The position numbers were made by a program, and so were the translations under genes. 64,000 nucleotides of DNA from Christensenella intestinihominis (GTDB lineage Bacteria; Bacillota; Clostridia; Christensenellales; Christensenellaceae): assembly GCF_001678845.1 (NCBI RefSeq), contig NZ_MAIQ01000009.1, positions 1 to 64,000 of the forward strand. Direction: 5' to 3'. Shown here in pieces: positions 35,807 to 45,170 of the stretch (position 1 is its first letter; every line of letters begins with the position of its first letter). The notes under the pieces were generated by a model, which saw only the letters and a list, made by a program, of their open reading frames with translations, searched no databases and was not told where the DNA came from.

Positions 35807-35905
35807 GTCCCTGCATCCGGCATTTGAGTTTTAAAAGGAATCGCGGTATGATAAGGGCAGGATGATGTAAGGTCCAGGGCTGATTTCGATAAGGAGGAGA
35901 CCAGA

Positions 35906-36850
35906 GTGGCGGATGCAATTTTAATGGGGGAACCAATGGCGCTGTTTCATGCGGACGAGGAAGGCGCCCTTGAAGACGTATCGCGTTTTACACGCTCGCT
36001 TGCGGGCGCGGAAGTGAATGTGGGGATCGGGCTTCGGCGGCTTGGGCACGAGGTCACCTATATTACGAAGCTCGGAACGGACCCGTTCGGGAAATATATC
36101 CGCCGCGCGCTTGAGCGCGAAGGAATCGGGCGGGAATTTATTACGCTGGATAAGGAACACCAAAGCGGGCTTGTGATGAAAAGCCGCGTAAGCTCGGGAG
36201 ACCCCGTGCTGGAATATTACAGGAAAAACAGTGCGGCGACGCACCTTACGCCCGCGGACGTGGAGCACGTCGATTTCACGGGCGTGCGCGTCGTCCATAT
36301 GACGGGTATTCTTCCGGCAATTTCGGAAAGCGCCTGTGCGGCGGCTTACCGCCTGGTGCAAAAGGCGAAGCAGGAAGGGGTTTACATTTCGTTTGATCCA
36401 AACCTCCGCCCCCAATTGTGGCACAATGAAGAGGTAATGGTGCGCACACTCAACGATTTTGCCTCCCATGCCAATATGGTGCTGCCCGGGCTTGGGGAAG
36501 GACGTATCCTTACCGGTCGAAACGATCCGGACGGCATTGCGGATTTTTACCAGGAGATGGGCGTGCGGACTGTGATTATCAAAATGGGGGCCAAGGGCGC
36601 GTATGCCTGCAAGGGACGGGAACGGCATATGGTGCCGGGATATCCTGTACAGAAGGTGGTCGACACCGTAGGCGCGGGGGACGGCTTTGCGGCCGGTGTT
36701 CTGAGCGGTCGGCTGGAAGGCCTGCATTTTATTGAATCGGTCCGCCGCGGCAATGCAATCGGCGCAATGCAGGTGATGGTCGCGGGAGATAATGAAGGCC
36801 TTCCCGTAAGGGAGGAGCTGGATGCGTTTATAGCGCGCTCCGGGCGATAA
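35906..36850 (+). CDS. PfkB-family sugar kinase, probably 2-keto-3-deoxygluconate kinase
   Basis: 314 aa. GTG start with AAGGAGG upstream. The PfkB signature 2 with catalytic Asp is in DTVGAGDGFAAGVLSG (about 252), and an N-terminal GGAEVNVG-like region reads AGAEVNVGIGLRRLG. The overall pattern is close to KdgK. The neighbours, an amidase and 6-phosphogluconate dehydrogenase, fit a sugar-acid pathway, but the exact substrate is not certain. Confidence 0.85.
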   Translation: MADAILMGEPMALFHADEEGALEDVSRFTRSLAGAEVNVGIGLRRLGHEVTYITKLGTDPFGKYIRRALEREGIGREFITLDKEHQSGLVMKSRVSSGDPVLEYYRKNSAATHLTPADVEHVDFTGVRVVHMTGILPAISESACAAAYRLVQKAKQEGVYISFDPNLRPQLWHNEEVMVRTLNDFASHANMVLPGLGEGRILTGRNDPDGIADFYQEMGVRTVIIKMGAKGAYACKGRERHMVPGYPVQKVVDTVGAGDGFAAGVLSGRLEGLHFIESVRRGNAIGAMQVMVAGDNEGLPVREELDAFIARSGR

Positions 36851-36861
36851 AGGAGGTCTCG

Positions 36862-37806
36862 ATGGCTACATTTCGGCTGGACCCGACGCGGGAAGCACTG
36901 CACGGCGTTTTATCGCCGGAGCTTCCCGCCGCGGTTACGATCGACTCCGGCGACAGCGTGGAATTTAAAACGCTGGAGGCGGACTGGCGGACGGAAAAAT
37001 GTACGGAACCGAAGACAGACAGCGGTATATTCTTTCCCCGTACGTACGAAACGGATTGCGGGCAGGCGCTGGCAGGGCCGGTGTATGTACGCGGCGCGGA
37101 GCCGGGAATGACGCTGGCGGTCCATGTGGACGCGTTGGTCCCGGGAAGATGGGGATGGAGCCGGGTCGGCATGGGCGACCCCGACCATTTGAAACGTATT
37201 GGCTGTGAGGAAGGGGAATATTTCCTCAATTGGGATATTGACCGCGCGAAAGGAACCTGCATAAGCAATGAAGGGCATCGCGTGGCGATGCGCCCTTTCA
37301 TGGGAATTTACGCTGTCGTACCGGAAGGAGGGGAAGCGTTCACCACCTATGTTCCGGGCGCGCACGGCGGTAACCTGGACTGCAGGGAGCTTACGGCGGG
37401 AAGCACCATTTATTTCCCGGTTTTCCACGAAGGCGCGCTCTTTTCCGTAGGGGACGGCCATGCCGCGCAGGGAAACGGCGAGCTTGGCTGTACGGCCATT
37501 GAATGCCCTTACGATCAAGTGAAGCTGACCTTTGAACTGATCCATGAAGAAGCGGAATTCATGGTTGCGGATACGCCCGCCGGATGGATAACCTTCGGTT
37601 ATGATGAGGACCTGACGAATGCGGCATATATGGCGCTTGGCCATATGGTCCGCTTTATGGAAAAGCAATATGGCTTCCATAAGCGGGAAGCGCTTGCGAT
37701 GGCGAGCCTGCTTGTGGATATGAACGTAACGCAGATTGTAAACGGTGTGCGGGGCGCCCATGCGGTGCTTCCGCATGGCAGTATCGGGGAACGGCAGGGG
37801 GAATGA
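36862..37806 (+). CDS. Acetamidase/formamidase-family protein
   Basis: 314 aa of the FmdA_AmdA family: PGAHGGNLDCRELTAGSTIYFPVFHEGALFSVGDGHAAQGNGE region spans the family's metal-site motifs (His and Asp residues at about 172-215). The enzyme hydrolyses small amides. It is encoded 11 bases after the kinase and one base before gnd. An amidase between two sugar-acid enzymes is unusual and may act on a lactone, amide or amidated sugar acid. Confidence 0.85.
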   Translation: MATFRLDPTREALHGVLSPELPAAVTIDSGDSVEFKTLEADWRTEKCTEPKTDSGIFFPRTYETDCGQALAGPVYVRGAEPGMTLAVHVDALVPGRWGWSRVGMGDPDHLKRIGCEEGEYFLNWDIDRAKGTCISNEGHRVAMRPFMGIYAVVPEGGEAFTTYVPGAHGGNLDCRELTAGSTIYFPVFHEGALFSVGDGHAAQGNGELGCTAIECPYDQVKLTFELIHEEAEFMVADTPAGWITFGYDEDLTNAAYMALGHMVRFMEKQYGFHKREALAMASLLVDMNVTQIVNGVRGAHAVLPHGSIGERQGE

Positions 37807-37807
37807 A

Positions 37808-39235
37808 ATGGCACAGATTGGAATGGCAGGCCTGGCGGTAATGGGCTCGAACCTTGCGCGCAACATCGAAAGCAAGGGATATTCGGTAGCAGTCTATGAT
37901 ATCGACCGGGCGGCAGGCCAAAGGTTCATGGATGCTTACGGGGACGGAAAGTTTGAAGCGGCATGGTCCCCGGAGGAATTCGCCGGGAAGCTGGAACGGC
38001 CGCGTACCATTATAATGATGATTCGTGCGGGCGGGCCCGTGGACAGCCTGATCGGCGCGCTGCTCCCGTATCTTGCGGAAGGAGATATCCTGATCGACGG
38101 GGGGAATTCCGATTTCCATGATACGCGGCGCCGCCTGGAAATGCTTGCGGAAAAGGGAATCCGGTATATTGGCATGGGCGTTTCCGGAGGGGAGCAGGGC
38201 GCATTACATGGACCGAGCCTGATGCCGGGCGGAGACCGGGCCGCATGGGAACATGTGAAGCCGGTCCTGACCGCGATTGCCGCCAAAGCGCCGGACGGAA
38301 CGCCGTGCTGTGCGTACCTGGGGCCGGACGGGGCGGGGCATCTGACGAAAACGGTGCATAATGGAATTGAGTATGGAGAGATGCAGCTGATCTGTGAGGC
38401 CTATCATGTGATGCGCGATGGAATCGGCCTCCGGCAGGAGGAAATAGCGGAAGCATTCGGCTCATGGAATACGGGAATGATGAATAGCTACCTGATGTCG
38501 GCGACAATCGATATTTTGAACTACCGGGAAAACGGGGAATACCTGCTGCCGCGAATCCTCGATGTTGCAGGCCAGAAGGGAACGGGCAAATGGACCGTGA
38601 TGGAAGCGGCCATATCCGGCGTACCGGCAACCGTTACGGCGGAGGCGCTGTTCGCGCGGTTCCTGAGCGGGAAAAAAGAGGAACGCAGGCAGGCGGGAGC
38701 GGTTTTCTCCGCACCGGATTTACCGGGGATGGACAAGGGAACGGTGGCGGACATTGGCGCGGCGCTTCTTGCGGCGAGAATCGTCCTGTATGCGCAGGGC
38801 TGTATGACCCTTCAGGAGGCGGCAGGGGCCTATGGCTGGGATTTCGATATTGGAACCGCCCTGCGGCTGTGGCGGGGAGGCTGCATTATTCGTTCCGGAC
38901 TGCTCGGGCCTATGATCGAAGCGTTCCGGGAGCAAAAGCCCGGGAACCTGATGGTGGCCCCGGAATTTGCGGAGACGCTGGATAAAACGATTCCGTCGCT
39001 GAGGAGAATAGCGGCGGAAGGGGCGCTGCATGGAATTCCGCTGCCGGCGATGTCGTCCGCGCTTTCCTTTTTCGACGGATACCGGTGCGCGAAGCTTCCG
39101 GCAAACCTGTTGCAGGCACAGCGCGATTATTTTGGGGCGCATGGATATGTGCTCGAGGAAAGCTCCGGCACGTCCCGCCATACCGACTGGACGGGCAAGG
39201 GCGGGAAAATCCTTTCAGGCGCCTATAACGCATAA
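37808..39235 (+). CDS. gnd: 6-phosphogluconate dehydrogenase, decarboxylating
   Basis: 475 aa from the ATG at 37808, which follows the amidase stop closely; the longer frame starts inside the amidase. NADP-binding GLAVMGSNLARNIE; catalytic GVSGGEQGALHGPSLMPGG; KTVHNGIEYGEMQL with the catalytic Lys. Full length for the dimeric family. It converts 6-phosphogluconate to ribulose-5-phosphate. The usual KMVHN is KTVHN here, a mild substitution. The three genes from 35906 form one operon. Confidence 0.93.
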   Translation: MAQIGMAGLAVMGSNLARNIESKGYSVAVYDIDRAAGQRFMDAYGDGKFEAAWSPEEFAGKLERPRTIIMMIRAGGPVDSLIGALLPYLAEGDILIDGGNSDFHDTRRRLEMLAEKGIRYIGMGVSGGEQGALHGPSLMPGGDRAAWEHVKPVLTAIAAKAPDGTPCCAYLGPDGAGHLTKTVHNGIEYGEMQLICEAYHVMRDGIGLRQEEIAEAFGSWNTGMMNSYLMSATIDILNYRENGEYLLPRILDVAGQKGTGKWTVMEAAISGVPATVTAEALFARFLSGKKEERRQAGAVFSAPDLPGMDKGTVADIGAALLAARIVLYAQGCMTLQEAAGAYGWDFDIGTALRLWRGGCIIRSGLLGPMIEAFREQKPGNLMVAPEFAETLDKTIPSLRRIAAEGALHGIPLPAMSSALSFFDGYRCAKLPANLLQAQRDYFGAHGYVLEESSGTSRHTDWTGKGGKILSGAYNA

Positions 39236-39238
39236 TAA

Positions 39239-39270
39239 AATGGCCTGGAACCATTCGGTCCCGGGCCATT
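39239..39270 (+). terminator. Bidirectional terminator between gnd and dinB
   Basis: AATGGCCTGGAACC pairs with GGTCCCGGGCCATT around ATTC, between convergent genes. Confidence 0.75.
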
Positions 39271-40528
39271 ATTCTTCCTCGCCTGAAAAATCAGGTTTGT
39301 TTTCGGATAACAGGGGGATATCATCCTGGCGTTTGGAAACAATATCCGTCTTGAGCACGGAAGCATAGGAAACCGCATCCTTTCCGAATTTTCCGCGGAT
39401 ATTATCAATAGCGGTTTCAAGCTTTTCCTGTTTTTTGCTGCGCACGGGAGGTGCGTCAAAAAAGGTAATCTGGCCGCCCTCTCCGCTCTCCGTGAGCCCT
39501 GCGGCCGTAAGGGAAATGAGGCGGATCGGTTTTTCCATATTCCACGCCTTGGAAACGATCTCCATTCCCGTTTCCGCGAGGTCCTTTGTAAGGTGGATCG
39601 GACGCGGCAGGGTTTTCTGGCGGGAAATGACTTTGAAATCAGGGTCTTTGATTTGCACCTGGACGGTCTGGCAATAAAACCCGGCTTTGCGCAAACGCGC
39701 GCCCACGCTGTCTGCCAGCATCAGCACGCCTGCCCTGATATCGCTTTCGCCGACCAGGTTGCGCCGGAAGGTAATGCTGTTGCCGATGCTTTTTACCGGG
39801 TCGGACCGTCCAATCTCCCGGACGGGGCTTTCATCGAGCCCGTTCGCATACTCCCAGACCAGCTCGCCGGATTTGCCGAGCAGCTTCGAGGCTTCGCTGC
39901 GTTTTAAGGACGCCAGCGCGCCGATGGTGCGAACGCCGATTTTTTGCAGGATATTTGCCGTCTTCCTGCCCACATACAGCATGTCCGTCACCGGTAAGGG
40001 AAACAGGATATCGCGGAAATTTCCGCGCGTAATCACGGTGGTTGCGTCCGGCTTTTTATAGTCGCTGCCAAGCTTGGCAAAAACCTTGTTAAAGGACACC
40101 CCCACGGAAATGGTAAGCTTTAACTCCTCGCGTACCCGTTTGCGGAGCGTATCGGCGATTTCCTTTCCCGAGCCGAACAGGTGCAGGCTGCCCGTCACGT
40201 CGAGCCACGATTCATCGATGCTGAACGCCTCTACCTTGCTGGTATATTCGGCGTAAATCTCATTAATCAGCTTACAATATTTTGTATATTCCCCACGGCG
40301 GGGCGGAACCAAAACAAGGTCCGGGCATTTTTTCTTTGCCTGCCATACCGTTTCCGCAGTTACGATACCATAACCCTTGGCAAGCTCGTTTTTCGCGAGG
40401 ATAATGCCGCGCCTGCTCTCGGGATCGCCGCATACGGCCATGGGAACATTTTTCAGCTCGGGGCGCGCGATACATTCCACAGACGCATAGTATGCGTTGC
40501 AGTCGCAGTGCAGTATTGTCCTGTCCAT
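39269..40528 (-). CDS. dinB: DNA polymerase IV (Y family)
   Basis: 419 aa. Catalytic acidic residues are seen in LHCDCNAYYASVE and AFSIDESWLDVTG. A little-finger domain covers about 240-350. A translesion polymerase of usual length or slightly longer, with an unstructured C-terminal tail that lacks an obvious clamp-binding QLxLF. Transcribed alone from an AT-rich promoter region at about 40545-40565. Confidence 0.95.
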   Translation of the reverse strand: MDRTILHCDCNAYYASVECIARPELKNVPMAVCGDPESRRGIILAKNELAKGYGIVTAETVWQAKKKCPDLVLVPPRRGEYTKYCKLINEIYAEYTSKVEAFSIDESWLDVTGSLHLFGSGKEIADTLRKRVREELKLTISVGVSFNKVFAKLGSDYKKPDATTVITRGNFRDILFPLPVTDMLYVGRKTANILQKIGVRTIGALASLKRSEASKLLGKSGELVWEYANGLDESPVREIGRSDPVKSIGNSITFRRNLVGESDIRAGVLMLADSVGARLRKAGFYCQTVQVQIKDPDFKVISRQKTLPRPIHLTKDLAETGMEIVSKAWNMEKPIRLISLTAAGLTESGEGGQITFFDAPPVRSKKQEKLETAIDNIRGKFGKDAVSYASVLKTDIVSKRQDDIPLLSENKPDFSGEEE

Positions 40529-40677
40529 AAAAAGGCCCCCTTCCGTTCACTCTATAATTATATTATAGGGGGACGACATTTGAGAGTCAAAGGAACCGGG
40601 ATTAAAATCTCTCTATTCCAAAACCCGGCAATCCGTTATATAATATATAAGCATGTTTAGGAAACGAGGAGAGTTTG

Positions 40678-41607
<930 letters not shown>

Positions 41608-41703
41608 ACGTAATTTTTAAGCGGTTCTTAAGAAATGATCCGTTTTGGAGTGATATAATAACAGCAGGAGTCCGAAAAGGGCGGAAAACGGGGGTATGGG
41701 GAA

Positions 41704-42942
41704 ATGAGTCCCGGGTTTGAAATCTGCAAATGGATTGTCATCATATTATCCATCTATTCTGCACCCATTATGGTTTGGCTGGCAGTCACAACTCTGGCGG
41801 GGCTGGCAAAGCCCAGGGAGCTGAAACTCAAGGAATCAAAACAGCATCGTTTCGCGGTGCTGATTTGTGCACGCAATGAGGAAAGCGTGATCGGCAACCT
41901 CATCGACAGCCTGAAAAAACAGGAGTACGGCGATTTCCATGTTTTTGTGGTGGCGGATAACTGTACGGACGATACGGCGCGCGTCGCGAAAGAATATGGC
42001 GCGACGGTGTTTGAACGCTTCAACGAAAAGAAAAAAGGAAAAGGGTATGCGCTGCATTTCGGCATTAACAAATTGCTGAGCGGATATGCGGACGCTTATG
42101 ATGCGGTATGCGTATTCGATGCGGATAATCTGGCGGCTCCCGCCTTCCTTACGGAAATGAACCGCGCGCTTAATTCCGGCGCCGACGTGGCGCTTGGTTA
42201 CCGGGACACTAAAAATATCCATGATTCGTGGGTCAGCGAGGTTTATTCCATTTATTGGCTGATGCTCCAGCGGTTTTATTATACCTCCCGCCATACGCTT
42301 GGCTTTTCCAGCATGGTAGGCGGCACGGGCTTTGCTTTCAAGCTGTCCGCGCTTGGCGAAGAAGGCTGGACGACCTACTCCCTTACGGAAGACGTGGAAT
42401 TTTCGATCCAGCAGATTCTCAAGGGACACAAAATCGTCCCCGCCAGGAAAGCCGTGTTCTATGACGAGCAGCCGTCGGAGTACGGAGTGTCCGTAAAGCA
42501 GCGGTTCCGCTGGATGGTCGGCGGTATGCAATGTATTCCGCTCTATTTTAAAAAAATTATGCGGCAGGTATTCCATGGCAATATGAAGGCGCTCGACCTT
42601 GCGTGGTATATTTTATTTATTCCGGCTACCGGGCTTGCGCTGCCGCTCAATGTGGCGAGCGTCCTCCTGATGTTCCTGATGCCGGGTTTCCGGGCTTTTA
42701 CCGGGCCGGTTGTGCTTGCGCTTTCCCTGTTTAATTTTGGGCTGGGCCTGCTGGTGGCATTCCTGACCCTGAAACTCGAAAAACGGAAAATCAGGCCGAT
42801 GCTGCGCGGAATACTGCTTTATCCGATCTTTTTGCTGACAATGATGTTTATTGCCCTCGGCGCGTTGTTCCGGCCGCGTACGGAATGGGTTCCGATCGAG
42901 CATCAGAGCAAATACAGAATTGAAGATGTGGATATTGGTTAA
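41704..42942 (+). CDS. Membrane-bound family 2 glycosyltransferase
   Basis: 412 aa. N-terminal transmembrane helix, GT-A domain (about 50-280), and three or four C-terminal helices. Motifs: ICARNEESVIGNLIDSL, DADN for DxD, TEDVEFSIQ, and QRFRWMVGG, the Q/RxxRW motif of processive enzymes. It resembles N-acetylglucosaminyl or glucosyl transferases that make surface polysaccharide. An extended -10 (TGATATAAT) lies about 50 bases upstream. Single-gene unit. Confidence 0.88.
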   Translation: MSPGFEICKWIVIILSIYSAPIMVWLAVTTLAGLAKPRELKLKESKQHRFAVLICARNEESVIGNLIDSLKKQEYGDFHVFVVADNCTDDTARVAKEYGATVFERFNEKKKGKGYALHFGINKLLSGYADAYDAVCVFDADNLAAPAFLTEMNRALNSGADVALGYRDTKNIHDSWVSEVYSIYWLMLQRFYYTSRHTLGFSSMVGGTGFAFKLSALGEEGWTTYSLTEDVEFSIQQILKGHKIVPARKAVFYDEQPSEYGVSVKQRFRWMVGGMQCIPLYFKKIMRQVFHGNMKALDLAWYILFIPATGLALPLNVASVLLMFLMPGFRAFTGPVVLALSLFNFGLGLLVAFLTLKLEKRKIRPMLRGILLYPIFLLTMMFIALGALFRPRTEWVPIEHQSKYRIEDVDIG

Positions 42943-43043
42943 AGACAGAACGGAAAGCGGCAGGGAAGCTCCTTGCCGCTGTTTTGATTCCGGCCGCTTG
43001 CTTTAAAAATAAAAAGGAAATTATTTTAACAGGAGAGGAAAAT

Positions 43044-44279
43044 ATGGCCACATTTGATGAAATCTATAAACGGCTGGTTAAACGGGCCGCCCATGGCGAA
43101 AGGATCGGCAGGCAGGAATGCGACATGGATGACCTTAATTGCCTGCTTCATCCAAACGCCTATCCACTGGTATGGAAGGTCGGCGCATGCGACTGCCCGC
43201 CCGACCGCCGTAAGGAATGCGCAGATGGCTGCGAATTCGGGGCAATCAGGCCGGATGGCAGGGACGGGATTGAAATTGACCCGAAGGAGTGCGTCGGGTG
43301 CTGCGCCTGTGTGGACGGATGCGATAAGGAAAAGCTGAAAGCAAGCCGTGATGTGATTGCCGTCCTAAACGCCCTGAAGGAACGGAAGGGCCCGGCTTAT
43401 GCGCTGATTGCGCCGGCGTTTACCGGGCAGCTGGGGCCGGGGATCACACCCGGAAAGCTGCGGACCGCATTTAAAAAAATCGGTTTTGACGGCATGATCG
43501 AGGTTGCCCTGTTTGCGGATATCCTGACGCTCAAGGAAGCGCTCGAATTTGATAAAAATATTTTGCAGGAATCGGACTACCAGCTTACAAGCTGCTGCTG
43601 CCCAATGTGGATTGCCATGATCCGCAAGGTTTACCATGAGTTGATGCCGCATGTTCCCGGTGCGGTATCGCCGATGGTGGCATGCGGGCGGACGGTGAAG
43701 TCCCTTTACCCGGATGCGGTTACGGTGTTTATAGGCCCGTGCATTGCCAAGAAAGCGGAAGCACGGGAACAGGACGTTGCGGATGCGGTGGATTATGTAT
43801 TGACGTTCCAGGAAATAAGGGATGTTTTTGAAGCGATGGAAATCGATCCGGGTACGCTCCCCGAAGACGACAAGGACCACTCCTCGCGGGCCGGACGGAT
43901 TTATGCGCGGAAGGGCGGGGTGAGCGAAGCCGTAAAGGCAACTGTGAACCGGCTGAACCCCGACCGGAAAATCACGGTGCGCACGCAGCAGGCGGATGGC
44001 GTCCCGGCATGTAAGGAAATGCTGACCGCGCTGCGCGAAGGAAAAACGAACGCCAATTTCTTTGAAGGAATGGGCTGCGCGGGCGGCTGTGTAGGCGGCC
44101 CAAAGGCGCTTATAGACCGGGAGGCGGGAACGGAGTCCGTGGACGGATATGGGCGGCAGGCCGCTTATCCGACGCCGATTGATAACCCCTATGTAATTGA
44201 ATTGCTGCACCGGCTGGGGTTCGATACGGTGGAAAGCCTGCTCGAGCATAGCGATATCTTCACCCGGGATTTTAAATAA
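43044..44279 (+). CDS. [FeFe]-hydrogenase-like iron-sulfur protein
   Basis: 411 aa from the ATG at 43044 (AGGAGAGG upstream). An N-terminal ferredoxin-like part holds two sets of cysteines (about 50-95, including CVGCCACVDGC). The H-cluster domain has all three loops in modified form: TSCCCPMW (about 182), GPCIAKK (about 230) and FFEGMGCAGGCVGG (about 339). Canonical forms are TSCCPxW, MPCxxKK and EVMACPGGC. So an active-site cluster is possible, but it is a divergent, putatively sensory or non-bifurcating group. No hydrogenase partner or maturase lies nearby. Confidence 0.85.
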   Translation: MATFDEIYKRLVKRAAHGERIGRQECDMDDLNCLLHPNAYPLVWKVGACDCPPDRRKECADGCEFGAIRPDGRDGIEIDPKECVGCCACVDGCDKEKLKASRDVIAVLNALKERKGPAYALIAPAFTGQLGPGITPGKLRTAFKKIGFDGMIEVALFADILTLKEALEFDKNILQESDYQLTSCCCPMWIAMIRKVYHELMPHVPGAVSPMVACGRTVKSLYPDAVTVFIGPCIAKKAEAREQDVADAVDYVLTFQEIRDVFEAMEIDPGTLPEDDKDHSSRAGRIYARKGGVSEAVKATVNRLNPDRKITVRTQQADGVPACKEMLTALREGKTNANFFEGMGCAGGCVGGPKALIDREAGTESVDGYGRQAAYPTPIDNPYVIELLHRLGFDTVESLLEHSDIFTRDFK

Positions 44280-44288
44280 CCGGAATAG

Positions 44289-44330
44289 AAAAAAAGAGGC
44301 CCCGCAAAAGCGGAAGCCTCTTATTTTTTC
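44289..44330 (+). terminator. Bidirectional terminator between hydrogenase-like gene and merR
   Basis: AAAAAGAGGC ... GCCTCTTATTTTTT with inner CCGC/GCGG. The MerR stop codon lies within it. Confidence 0.85.
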
Positions 44331-44683
44331 GCCAGGCTTGCCTGATAAAATTCAATTTTCCGGTCAAGGTTTTCAAGATGGCTGCTTAACTTTTGCTGTT
44401 CAGCCTGTACGCGTTCTTTATGCTGCCTGAGCAGTATAAGGCGGCCCGCCATAGTGGAATCCCCAAGCGACCGCAGCCGTGCATATTCCCGGATTTCCCG
44501 GATGGGCATTCCCGTTTCTTTCAGCCGTATGATGAAAGCAAGCCACGGGATATCGGTCTCGTCGTATATGCGCCGGCCTGCCTTATCCCGTTTTACGGAA
44601 AGCAGCTTTTGCTGTTCGTAATACCGGAGGGTGGATGCCGCCAGCCCGACCTTACTGGAAAAAACACCAATAGGATAAACCAT
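44321..44683 (-). CDS. MerR-family transcriptional regulator
   Basis: 120 aa. Winged helix at the N-terminus (YPIGVFSSKVGLAASTLRYYEQQKLL, RRIYDETDIPWLAFI), then a coiled-coil dimer helix at about 80-115. No conserved cysteine effector site, so not a metal sensor of the usual kind; it is like AdhR/SoxR-type small-molecule sensors. It diverges from a CMD gene whose promoter has the 19-bp MerR spacer. Confidence 0.92.
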   Translation of the reverse strand: MVYPIGVFSSKVGLAASTLRYYEQQKLLSVKRDKAGRRIYDETDIPWLAFIIRLKETGMPIREIREYARLRSLGDSTMAGRLILLRQHKERVQAEQQKLSSHLENLDRKIEFYQASLAKK

Positions 44684-44705
44684 AATTTTTCTCCTGTAAA
44701 AATAC

Positions 44706-44736
44706 TTGACTTAAAGTACGCTTTAAGTTGTATGGT
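44706..44736 (+). promoter_or_regulatory. MerR-type promoter with dyad in 19-bp spacer
   Basis: TTGACT (44706-44711), a 19-base spacer and TATGGT (44731-44736). A perfect dyad ACTTAAAG-TACG-CTTTAAGT (44709-44728) fills the spacer. The over-long spacer and central dyad are the hallmark of promoters activated by MerR-family DNA distortion. Confidence 0.88.
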
Positions 44737-44767
44737 GTTATTATAACGGAACAGGGAGGAAGATACA

Positions 44768-45139
44768 ATGGAAGAACGGTATGAACGCGGACTTGAAAAA
44801 TTAGGGCAGGTAGATGCGGAAAGCGGCAAAGGGGTCATTGAATCCATGCAGGAAATTGCACCGGCCCTTGCGGATTACATCATTGAATTTGCATTCGGGG
44901 ATATTTACAGCCGCAGAGGCCTGACCCTTGAAGAACGGGAGATAATTACGCTTGCCAGCCTGCTTACCGCGGGCGGCTGCGAGGCGCAGCTTGATGTGCA
45001 TATCAACGGCGCGCTCAATGTAGGCGTTCCAAAAGAAAAAATAGTTGAAATTTTCCTGCAATGCATTCCCTATACGGGTTTTCCCAAGGTGCTGAATGCG
45101 GTCAATACGGCAAAAAAGGTATTTGGAAAAAGGAAATGA
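44768..45139 (+). CDS. Carboxymuconolactone decarboxylase-family protein
   Basis: 123 aa, a single CMD domain: LTLEEREIITLASLLTAGG, then CEAQLDVHINGALNVGVPKE. It lacks an AhpD-type CxxC, so a peroxidase role is not supported; it resembles the gamma-CMD group. AGGGAGG before the ATG. Controlled by the divergent MerR protein, as in many Firmicutes stress or aldehyde-response pairs. Confidence 0.88.
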   Translation: MEERYERGLEKLGQVDAESGKGVIESMQEIAPALADYIIEFAFGDIYSRRGLTLEEREIITLASLLTAGGCEAQLDVHINGALNVGVPKEKIVEIFLQCIPYTGFPKVLNAVNTAKKVFGKRK

Positions 45140-45140
45140 A

Positions 45141-45170
45141 AAAAGCAGCATCCGTTTGGATGCCGCTTTT
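45141..45170 (+). terminator. Bidirectional terminator between CMD gene and murC
   Basis: AAAAGCAGCATCC, loop GTTT, GGATGCCGCTTTT between convergent genes. Confidence 0.8.
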
